Source of the DNA: Begonia masoniana
Lineage: Eukaryota; Streptophyta; Magnoliopsida; Cucurbitales; Begoniaceae
Assembly: GCA_022432975.1 (NCBI GenBank)
Contig: CM039508.1
Span: 17,955,330-18,019,329, forward strand
Direction: 5' to 3'
DNA: 64,000 bases
Both the position numbers and the translations under genes were made by a program. This document shows positions 34,378-44,222 of the stretch, in pieces (position 1 is the stretch's first letter; each line of letters starts with the position of its first letter). Below the pieces are notes generated by a model, which saw only the letters and a program-made list of their open reading frames with translations, searched no databases and was not told where the DNA came from.

Positions 34378-36918
34378 TCACTCCGGAATCGGCAGTGGTA
34401 ACAGTGTTCCAGCGGGTCTCTGGTGCTCAGCCTTTACCTGCTGACATACTAGGCAGGTCTCAACGTACTTGGCAACCTCCCTCTTCATGTTCGGCCACCA
34501 GAAGTGCTGTTTCAAATCCCAGTACATCTTGGTACTCCCCGGGTGCACAGAATATGCCGAAGAATGTGCCTCGGCCAATATCTCCTTCTTTAGATCCTCG
34601 TCACTAGGCACGTACCACCTATGCCTGAACTTCAGAATACCATCCTCTGACAAATGGAAATCTGACGAGTCTCCCAACGTCATGCTCGATCGAAGCTCCA
34701 TACACTCCGTATCACTCTGCTGAGCCTCGCGTATACGATCAAGAATAGTCGGCCTGAGAGAAATGTTGGCAAGCATATAGGACAACTCTGCCACTATCTC
34801 CACGTCGAATCTCTCAATCTCAGACCGCAGCGTAACTGACATCGCTGCAAGTGAAGGCTGACTCGCAGAAGGCACTCTACTCAAGGCATCAGCAACCTTG
34901 TTTGCCTTCCCCGGATGGTACTTGATGTCGAAATCATAATCTTTGACAAACTCAAGCCATCGTCTCTGTCGCATGTTCAGCTCCTTCTGCGTAAATAAGT
35001 ACTTCAGGCTCTTGTGGTCAGAAAACATCTCGCACTGCTGCCCATATAAATAATGTCTCCATATCTTCAGTGCGAAGACCACAGCTGCTAACTCAAGGTC
35101 GTGCGTAGGGTAATTCTGCTCATACGGCTTCAACTGCCGAGAAGCATAAGAAATAACTCTCCCCTCCTGCATCAACACACAACCGAGTCCGACTCCAGAT
35201 GCATCACAATAAATACTGAACCTGATACCTTCCGCAGGTAGCGCCAGTACTGGAGCGGTGGTCAATCTCTGCTTCAACTCCATAAAACTATCATCACAAG
35301 CAGCCGACCATACAAACTTCTCGTTCTTCCGAGTCAATCGTGTAAGAGGAAGTGCGATCTTCGAGAATCCCTCTATAAACTTCCGATAATAACCGGCCAA
35401 TCCGAGAAATCCACGCACCTCACGTACGTTCTTCAGCTGTGGCCAATCTCTGACCACCTGTATTTTGCTCGGATCCACAGAAACTCCGTCCTGTGATATA
35501 ATATGGCCCAGAAAACTCACTCTGTCAAGCCAGAACTCGCACTTAGAAAACTTTGGATACAGCTGGCGCTCACATAGAATACTCAGAACAATCCTCAGAT
35601 GCTCCTCGTGTTCTTCCTTCGTCTTGGAGTAAATCAGAATATCATCGATGAAAACCACCACGAACCTGTCCAGATACTCCTTGAAAACACGGTTCATCAA
35701 ATCCATGAACGCTGCAGGGGCATTAGTGAGTCCAAAAGACATAACAAGGAACTCATAGTGCCCATACCTCGTTCGGAACGCCGTCTTCGGTATATCATCT
35801 TTCCGAACCTTCAGCTGATTGTAACCCGAGCGCAAGTCGATCCTGGAAAATACTCGGGCACCCTGTAGCTGATCAAATAGGTCATCTATCCGAGGCAGTG
35901 GATACTTATTCTTCACTGTCAGTTTGTTCAGCTCTCTATAATCGATGCACATTCTGAGGGTCCCGTCTTTCTTCTTAACAAACAGAACGGGCGCACCCCA
36001 AGGAGAAACACTGGGTCGAATAAAACCCTTCTCTAGCAACTCATCAAGCTGAGTCCTCAACTCTCTCAACTCAGCTGGTGCCAACCGATACGGGTTCTTG
36101 AACCTTGGCGCGGAGTTTGGATAGACATCAATAGTGAACTCAATCTCCCGGTCTGGTGGTAAACCGGGAAGATCATCGAGGAATATGCCAGAGAACTCTC
36201 TAACAATAGGAATGTCGCTCGGCTTCACTCCACTGAGCAACTGAATATCAAAAACCGAGGCCAAATAAATAGAGCACGCACCTTTGAATTGCTCGTTGAC
36301 CATCATGGAATAAGAAATAGGCGAGCAACTCAGTCGGTTCATCGCCTGATAGGAAAAATCGGCTCTGTCCGGGGGTCGGAAGGTCACAATCCCGGAGCGA
36401 CAATCGATGGTGGCGAAGTGCTGTGCTAGCCAGTCCATCCCCAAAATAAGGTCGTACCGCTCTATGCCCATAACGATCAGACGTGCGTAGAGGGTAACGC
36501 TCCCAACTGAAATAATATTCCCCTGAATAACATGACTGGACTGCATACGCTCTCCTGAGGGCAGCAATACACTATACTCGCACTCTGCCGACTCAGACTC
36601 TAACCCCAATCTAGCCATACATGCAGTCGATACGAAGGAGTGCGTAGCTCCGGTATCCATCAAAGTAAATACAGTAGCGCCCATAAGCAAAATAGTACCT
36701 GCAATCACGGCAGGCTGAGCATCGTCATCAACATCCTCAGGCTCGATGAAGGCGAAAACCCTGGGCATAACCTTCCTCTGATCTCCGCCCAACTGATCTC
36801 GGCCCGGGTGGGGGCAGTCTCTAACAAAATGGCCAACTCCACCACATCTGTAGCATTTGTTAGAGCCCACACGGCACTCTCCACTATGTTCCCTCTGACA
36901 CAAGGGGCACCATGGCAT
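34378..36918 (-). pseudogene. pol: Tekay pol: zinc knuckle, protease, reverse transcriptase, RNase H, integrase N-terminus
   Basis: An 846-codon open stretch on the minus strand, joined to gag (stop at 36937) and to the integrase end (stop at 34378) by single in-frame stops. In order: CCHC knuckle [14 protein letters not shown], protease [13 protein letters not shown], a linker, RT from [24 protein letters not shown] with FIDD catalytic residues (near 35645), RNase H ([17 protein letters not shown] ... DHKSLKYLF), and the integrase HHCC zinc finger ([18 protein letters not shown] ... CLVCQQ). This is the most intact Gypsy pol of the nest apart from the element at 48142. Confidence 0.93.
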
Positions 36919-36936
36919 CTGAGAAGCCCCCTGAAC

Positions 36937-37785
36937 TTACTTCCCCTTGCCCCGATCATTACCTCCCTCAAGAGGTCTCTTCACACCCCTCGGCTGCTGC
37001 TGAGGCGGCTGTGCTCTAGGCTGCCATCCTCGGTTCTGTGACTGAGGACGGATCTCTCGAAAGAAGCCCTTCGCTGGCTCCCTCGGTCTAACACAAATGG
37101 CCCTGGCGGGCTCGATATCCAGAGCTCTAGCTGTGATGTCAGAAAAGGGAACATCAATAATACCTGAGACAACCACGTGCATCTGGATCTCCGGATTAAG
37201 TCCCTCCATAAACTGGTGCACCTTCTCCTCATTATCGCAAACAAGAGGAGGTGCAAATCTGGATAATGCCTCAAACTTCCGAATATAATCAGCAACTGAA
37301 CCAGTCTGCTTCAGCTGCATAAACTCGTTCCTCTTGGCCACCCTCACCGTGCGGCTGAAATACTTATCGAAGAATAGAAACTTGAACCGATCCCAAGTCA
37401 TAATAGATACGTTCGTCGTCACCTTGATCGAATCCCACCAGCAACGGGCATCCATCGCTAAATGAAAGGTAGCATACGCCACCTTGCTCCCGTTCCCTAC
37501 CTCGGCGTAAGCTAACATGTCCTCCATAACTCGGATCCATTCCTCGGCACGTGTTGGATCCGATGACTGGCCTTCGAATACTGGAGGCCGTAGGCTTTGA
37601 AACCTCTGCATACCCTGATTACTGGGAACTACCAAGTCTTGGGCCCTCTGATTCTCTCGCTGGTTCTCCTGATTTACTAATTCCGTAATCTGTTGCGCCT
37701 GCCTGTCCATATGCTGAGACTGGCGATCGATCAACTCCGTAAGACGATCCATTGCGTCATCTCTCGGATCCCTTCCTCGAGTCAT
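36937..37785 (-). pseudogene. gag: Tekay gag of element 30849
   Basis: I chose the ATG at 37785 (MTRGRDPRDDAMDRL), since the upstream in-frame ATG at 37818 adds residues that are not gag-like. The protein has a Gln-rich N-terminal helix (RQSQHMDRQAQQITELVNQ), the capsid domain (AEEWIRVMEDMLAYAEVGNGSKV, CWWDSI, FFDKYFSRTVR, DYIRKFEALSRFAPP, HQFMEGLNPEIQ) and a basic tail. A TAA at 36937-36939 stops it just before the zinc knuckle, apparently one base change from glutamine. Confidence 0.92.
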
Positions 37786-37935
37786 ATTTCTAAAAACTCC
37801 TATAAAATTTAAAAACAAGAAATCCTAAGAAACTGAAATCAAACGAAGCAGTAAACAAACTTACAGTTGATGTAGGATGTCCGCGTAGTGGCTGTGTAGT
37901 CGAGCAGTCTACAGAATCGATTTTAAAACCCGGGG

Positions 37936-37947
37936 GCTCTGATACCA
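37936..37947 (-). other. Primer binding site of Tekay element 30849
   Basis: The minus strand reads TGGTATCAGAGC, a perfect match to the initiator-tRNA-Met-type site, four bases inside the 5' LTR. Confidence 0.93.
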
Positions 37948-37951
37948 TAAA

Positions 37952-40493
37952 TGTAACACCCCTAATACCGTACCCGTATTTCTCGTATTATATATATATA
38001 TATATTTTTTATACTTTTTACTTTTCTATGCTTTAAATAAAACTTAATGCAGAATCTAAACTGAAGTTGAAATCAGAACTGAAAACGGAATTGAAATCGA
38101 ACCTTGAAATCATTTAAAACATAAACTAAAACAATTTAAATAAAACTTAAAACATTTAAATATTTAATAGAAATTAAAACAGGAGCAGAATCGGAACCAA
38201 TCGATGCCAGGAGGCAGCGATCGATCTCTGCAAACTACAGAGATCGATCGCTGCATGCTTGCATGCAGCAAGCGATCGATCTCTGCTTTTCAGCAGAGAT
38301 CGATCGCTGCAGCATGTAGCAAGGGCGGCGATCAATCTCTGCTTTTTCAGCAGAGATCGATCGCTGCACACTATGCAGCGATCCCTCCCTTCCTTCATCA
38401 ATACCAGAGACTTTATCACTTCATACTTTTCGTACTTCACAGCATCTAACACATCGATTTGTTCTCTGGAATCTGATTTCCAGAGAGCAAATCATCATCT
38501 TTCCTTCACCAGTAATCACCATAACTCACAACTTGCACTCAACCGATTAAAACATAATCTAAACTCAATCGACTCGCGTCGGACTTTGCGAAGTCCAACT
38601 GCGTGGATAGTTCTAAAAACCGAGCTATCCGTAACAACCTAAACCAATCAAAACATTTTCAAAACATTCAGTAAACAGTTTAAACCAAAGCGTTTTACAG
38701 ACAATTACCAAAATGTTATCTAACCCCTATCCAGAACCAAACACCCTAATATGTTCTATACAATTTAACATCAGCCCATACGTCACAGAAAGCCCAAAAT
38801 CTATACATACTTCCCCACGGGTCAAAACGCGCCTCGACTGCTCAGCGCACTCCCACGGCCATCATCCATCAACTGCACCCTACGTCAGGAGGAGGAACGT
38901 CGTCCTCACCTGGCTCAATATCTCCTAAAATATCACCTACACCATACAGACACATATGAGATATTGAAATCTCAGTAAGCTACGTAAATGCAGATGCATG
39001 CGTGCAGTGCATATGAAGTTCAGAAAACATGCATATCAGACATATCAGGTCATTTCATACAGATTGCCACCGAGATATCAGCCCTCTAAATGGAAAGGAT
39101 ACATCCCGCGGTCGGACTACCACTTTCGATTTAGAGGAGGGGGGTACATGCTCACAAACCCTACAGCCATGCCTGAGCCCCATCCCGCGTGACCAGATAC
39201 AGATTACGTATTTTCGTTCATTATTCATTTCATTTGAAAACTTGTGCAGAAATCCATTTTCATGCCATTTTGAAACACGTGATGCATGAACAGTTATAAG
39301 CATAATGTAACCATACAATAAACAAACACATGTATACCATCAAGACCGAAATAAACTAACCTATAAACAATTAAACCTAACTACCCAACCAAAAGCAGAT
39401 TAAACAAACAACTCTTCAGGGATCCTCGATACGACATCGAAGTATGGTGTAGACCGATTGGTCAAAGTAAGTCACGAAAACTTACCTCGAGCGCGCAGAA
39501 TCTCAAGCTTCGTCCACGGGAGTCGTGTGTCTGAGACAAAACACGATATTCATCGTTAAAACCAATTTAAGCTATTAACTTCCAAATTACAAAATCCTTA
39601 ACTATTGAATTTTTCCTAAATTCCTCACTTAGCTAATCAAAGCATTTAGAACGTCAATTAATGCTCGATAACTTGAAATTCCTATTATGAGAAATTTCCG
39701 AAAACTCGAAAATTCTCAGATTTATACTTTTTCACAAATTGGTTTATCTTCGTCCAATAACGTCCGATACGTTCAATATATACCTAATCACGGCTAACCT
39801 ATTAATTACGAGTCCTAATTCGCGTTTTTAACGAGATTTAATTGAAACCCTAATTATCTAAAACGGCGTAAACGTTGAAATAAAAGCTCTAAGATTGTAG
39901 GTACATACCGAGGATAGCGAGAGGAGAAGAAATGACGAAAAACGGAGGAGAAACGGAAGAGAAACGGAGGTCGGAACTGTTGGAATCGTCGGCGGCCGAG
40001 AGAGGGTTTGCTCTCTGTTCGTGAACGCCAGGAAGAGAAGAAGAAAGAGTGAGGAGAAAGTGGATTTTGGTTATTTTTATAAAATTGATTTGGTAAATTA
40101 CTAAATTGCCCTTAGCACATAATTCTATTTGTTTCGTCTTCGTTTCGTTAATCGTCCAGCTATTCGACATTTCCAAATTTCCATATTTTACCAATAAGTC
40201 CAACTTATTATTAGAGATTTATAAAGACTGTCCGTTCGCAATTCGGACCTCGTTTACTATTTTTATTAAAACGTCCTTTACATTACGATAAACGTATTTA
40301 CTCGGAATATAGCGCTTAATCTCCGAAAGTTCCCAGAATTTCCTTAAAATTCTTATTAATCGTTAGGATCATAATGACGCTTTCCATTTACGAAACTGAT
40401 TTGATTTGACATATTTACTAAAAATGCCATTAAACAATGAAATAATAATATATTATAATATATCCAAAAAGTCCGTACAAGCCGGATATTACA
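37952..40493 (-). repeat. 5' LTR of Tekay element 30849
   Basis: 2542 bp, TG...CA ends, the fuller of the two LTRs. Three hairpin units lie at 38213-38370 and the intron-like module at 38937-39485. Confidence 0.93.
38213..38370. repeat. Three GATCGATC hairpins in Tekay LTR
   Basis: Three consecutive inverted repeats with arms of about 15-17 bp built on GCGATCGATCTCTGC, separated by AGCATG-type linkers. The third has one arm mismatch (GATCAATC). Confidence 0.88.
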
Positions 40494-42484
40494 AAAGGGG
40501 TCAGAATTTACAACCTCTACAGCAACAGAACAGGGGCATTAAGAGGCCCAATGAGACCACCATTTATCAAGACAAGGGAAAGAGGCCGATAGGGGCTCCT
40601 CAACCTTCAGTATGCCTGCAGTGCCAGAAACTTCACAGGGGCGAGTGCAGACTTATTACTGGCCAATGTTTCCAATGTGGTAAAGGAGGCCATCATGTTC
40701 AGGATTGCCCGATGCCGGACACGAGACCAAACCTTGCCGTGCCAAGAGTTTTTGCAATGATGGCGGATGTTGATGTTTCCACTCAGCATACGACAATTAC
40801 AGGTACAATTTCAATATGCGATGCACCTGCTTATACCTTGTGGGACACGGGGGCCACACATTCGTTTGTGGCAATGGACTTCGTAGTTAGACAAGAATTT
40901 TGTTGTACGCCGTCAGATCAGTCCTACAACATTATGCTACCGTCCGGAGAGTTTATGCACTCCGAACAGGTTGTGCGGGGTGATATAGTGTCAGTGGGAG
41001 ACCAGAAGTTGTATGCCAACCTTATCGTCATCGGTATGATGGGATACGATGTCATTCTGGGGATGGACTGGCTGTTTAGACATTACGCCACCATCAACTG
41101 TAGGTCTGGGCTTGTGTCGTTTAAACGCCCGAACGAGGTAAAGTTCTCCTATCAGGCAGTACCAAAGGAACACCGTATGCCTATTATATCTTCCTTGAAA
41201 GCTCAACAGCTTTTGAGGTTAGGATGCATCGGATTTCTTGCCCACGTAGTGGATGTTCAAAGGCAAAATGAAGTGGAACTTCAAAATATTCCGGTAGTTC
41301 GAGACTTCTCAGAGGTTTTCTTGGATGACTTACCAGGATTGCCACCTGATCGTGAAATCGAGTTTGAGATTGACGTATATCCTGGTGCTGAACCGGTATC
41401 GAAGAATCCGTACCGTATGGCACCGATTGAGTTGAGGGAGTTGAAGGCTCAGCTAATGGAATTGGTAGACAAGGGTATTGTGCGCCCTAGTTTCTCTCCG
41501 TGGGGTGCTCCCGTCTTGTTTGTCACGAAGAAGGATGGGACCCTACGTATGTGCATTGATTACCGGGAGCTAAACAAGTTGACCATAAAAAATAAGTACC
41601 CGTTGCTGAGGATCGACGATTTATTTGACCAACTACAGGGGGCTCGGGTATTCTCTAAGATCGATTTGCGCTCCGGTTATTACCAGTTGAAGGTCAGGGC
41701 TGATGATATTCCAAAGAACGCCTTCAGGACCCGGTACGGACACTACGAGTTCTTGGTAATGTCTTTTCGGTTGACTAATGCCCCGGCACCATTCATGGAC
41801 TTGATGAACAGGATATTCCATGATTTCTTGGATAAATTTGTAATTGTCTTCATCGATGACATCCTGGTTTATTCCAGAAGTGACGCCGAGCACGAGGAGC
41901 ATCTGGCAATTGTGCTATCGACTCTGAAACAGCACCAGTTGTATGCCAAACTGTCGAAGTGCGAATTCTGGTTGAGCAGGATTAACTTCCTAGGTCATGT
42001 GGTGTCGGCAGAAGGAGTGTCCGTGGATCCAGCCAAGATTCTGGCAGTGAAAGAATGGCCGAGACCAAGAAATTCCAGTGAGATACAGAGTTTCATCGGG
42101 TTAGCTGGTTATTATAGAAAGTTTATCAAGGGATTTTCTGTAATAGTGAAGCCTATGACCAGCTTAACAAGGAAGGACATCAAGTTCAAGTGGTCTGAAG
42201 CTTGTGAGGTGAGTTTTCAGACACTTAAGCAGAAATTAACCACTGCTCCTCTGTTAGTATTGCCAATAGAAGATGACAAATTCAGCGTATACTGTGATGT
42301 GTCAATAATTAGCTTGGGATGTGTATTAATGCAAGAGGAGAAAGTGGTAGCATACGCATCCGGACAATTGAATAAACATGAACAAAACTACCCAACGCAT
42401 GACCTCGAGCTAGCGGCAGTCGTATGTGCGTTGAAAGTATGGAGACACCACTTGTACGGACAATCATGTGAGGTAGTTTTCTGA
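40494..42484 (+). pseudogene. pol: Tekay element 27328: zinc knuckle, protease, reverse transcriptase, RNase H start
   Basis: The frame resumes after the TSD of the nested element. In order: CCHC knuckle [14 protein letters not shown] (about 40666-40708), protease [14 protein letters not shown] from [18 protein letters not shown] with FIDD at about 41850, and RNase H up to GQSCEVVF. One base too many before 42484 shifts the frame within RNase H. The apparent ATG at 40406 lies in the nested LTR and is not the true start. RNase H has a valine in place of the expected alanine (YCDVS). Confidence 0.9.
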
Positions 42485-44180
42485 TCACAAGAGCCTGAAG
42501 TACATATTTACCCAGAAAGAGCTAAACATGAGACAAAGACGGTGGTTAGAATTTGTGAAAGATTACGATGTTGAGATTAAATATCATCCTGGTAAAGCTA
42601 ATGTGGTAGCTAATGCGCTAAGCAGGATGCCAGCTACTATGCAACCAGTTATTTCAGCTGTATCAATGCCTTTGAGGACAGAGATACAGAAGTTCGATAT
42701 GGAGACAGTTTTTGGGCTATCGGCCATACTAGCAGACTTGACACTATGACCCACCGTTCTGGATCGAATTAAGGAAGCCCAGGAGACCAATGCAAAGGAG
42801 ATGGCTGATATTGTGAGCAAGATACCAATGGCCTCTTCCGATTTCAGTTATTCGGGAGATGGAGTTCTGAAGTTCAAAAACAGATGGTATGTTCCGAAAG
42901 ACGAAGTGCTACGGAAGCACATCTTGTCGGAAGCCTACTCATCTTCTTTCTCCGTGCATCCTGGAAGCACAAAGATGTATCAGGACCTGAAACTTCACTT
43001 CTGGTGGCCGAATATGAAGAATGAAGTGGCCAAATATGTGGAGTCTTGCATGATATGTCAACAGGTCAAAGCTGAACATCAATGACCAAGTGGAACGCTT
43101 CAGCCTCTCCCGATCCCCAAATGGAAATGGGAGAACATCACAATGGACTTTGTTGTTGGCCTTTCAAGGACAGCTAAGGGCCATAATAGCATTTGGGTCA
43201 TAGTGGATAGATTGACGAAGTCGGCCCATTTTCTACCTATGAAGACGACGTACTCCATGGATAAGTACGCGGAGCTGTATATTAATGAGATTATTAAGCT
43301 GCATGGCATTCCTGTGTTTATCGTCTCAGATCGTGATTCCAGATTCACTTCCAGGTTTTGGAAAAGTTTGCAAAACTCCTTGGGTACAAAGTTAGATTTC
43401 AGCACGGCATTTCATCCACAGACTGACGGACAATCTGAGAGAACAATCCAAATACTAGAGGATATGCTAAGGTCGTGCGTGCTAGAATTTCATGCTCCTT
43501 GGAATAGATATTTACCACTCGTGGAGTTTGCTTACAACAATAGCTACCAGACTACAATTGGCATGGCCCCTTATGAAGCTCTTTATAGCAGAAAGTGTAG
43601 ATCCCCATTGTGTTGGGATGAGGTTGGAGAAACCAAGCTTATCAGCCCTGAGATATTACAACAGATGTCCGGGGTGATAGCTGCTGTCAAACAACGAATA
43701 AAGATTGCTCAGAGTCGACAGAAGAGTTATGTAGACCATAAAAGAAGAGACTTAGAGTTCGCTGAGGGCGATGAAGTATTCTTGAAAGTGTCACCTTTCA
43801 AGGGCGTAATGAGGTTTGGTAAGAAAGGGAAACTCAGCCCACGGTTCATTGGACATTTTCCCATTTTGAAGCGTATGGGAAGCATGCCTATAGACTGCAG
43901 TTGCCAGCGTCTATGGATGGAGTTCACAATATTTTCCATGTCTCGATGCTGAGAAAATGTGTACGAGATCCAACTCAGATCGTGAAACAGGTGGACTTTG
44001 ATATCATGCCGACATTGACATATGAAGAAAAACCCATACAAATATTGGATACATCACTCAAGGTGTTGCGCAACAAGGTAGTCCCATTGGAGAAGGTTTT
44101 GTGGCGCAATCATAATGTAGAGGAAGCTACATGAGAAAGACAATAGGATGTTAGGGCCCAATATCCGGACCTCTTTTCTT
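42485..44180 (+). pseudogene. pol: Tekay element 27328: RNase H end, integrase, chromodomain
   Basis: After the RNase H frameshift the frame gives [17 protein letters not shown], then stops at TGA (42747-42749). It resumes with the HHCC zinc finger ([17 protein letters not shown] ... CMICQQ) to a TGA at 43083-43085. Next is the integrase core (MDFVVGLSRTAKGHN, IVSDRDSRFTSRFW, HPQTDGQSERTIQILEDM), with a one-base loss near 43880. The last part (43901-44160) is chromodomain-like (VEKVLWRNHNVEEAT) with TGA and TAG replacing the expected Trp and Gln codons. Confidence 0.88.
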
Positions 44181-44209
44181 AGGCAAATTTTGGGGACAAA
44201 ATTTCTGTT

Positions 44210-44222
44210 AAGGTGGGTGGAA
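44210..44222 (+). other. Polypurine tract of Tekay element 27328
   Basis: AAGGTGGGTGGAA directly precedes the 3' LTR. Confidence 0.88.

Larger units (their letters stand above)
30849..40493 (-). mobile_element. Tekay/Del-type Gypsy chromovirus nested in gag of element 27328
   Basis: On the plus strand the LTRs (30849-33279, 2431 bp; 37952-40493, 2542 bp) run TGTAACACCCCTAATACC...GCCGGATATTACA. The TSD is AAAGG (30844-30848, 40494-40498), perfect. The coding part is on the minus strand: primer site at 37936-37947, gag, pol, chromodomain, polypurine tract at 33281-33292. Few lesions are seen (three nonsense codons, one frameshift), and the LTRs are very similar apart from two deletions of about 50 bp, so it is much younger than its hosts. 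Confidence 0.95.

Noticed and set aside
30849..40493. The 846-codon minus-strand frame as a host gene
   Set aside because: Domain order, flanking LTRs, primer site and TSD show it is Tekay pol.
40406..40495. Apparent start codon of the pol frame at 40406
   Set aside because: It lies inside the LTR of the nested element; the real frame began in gag at 30114 before the insertion.
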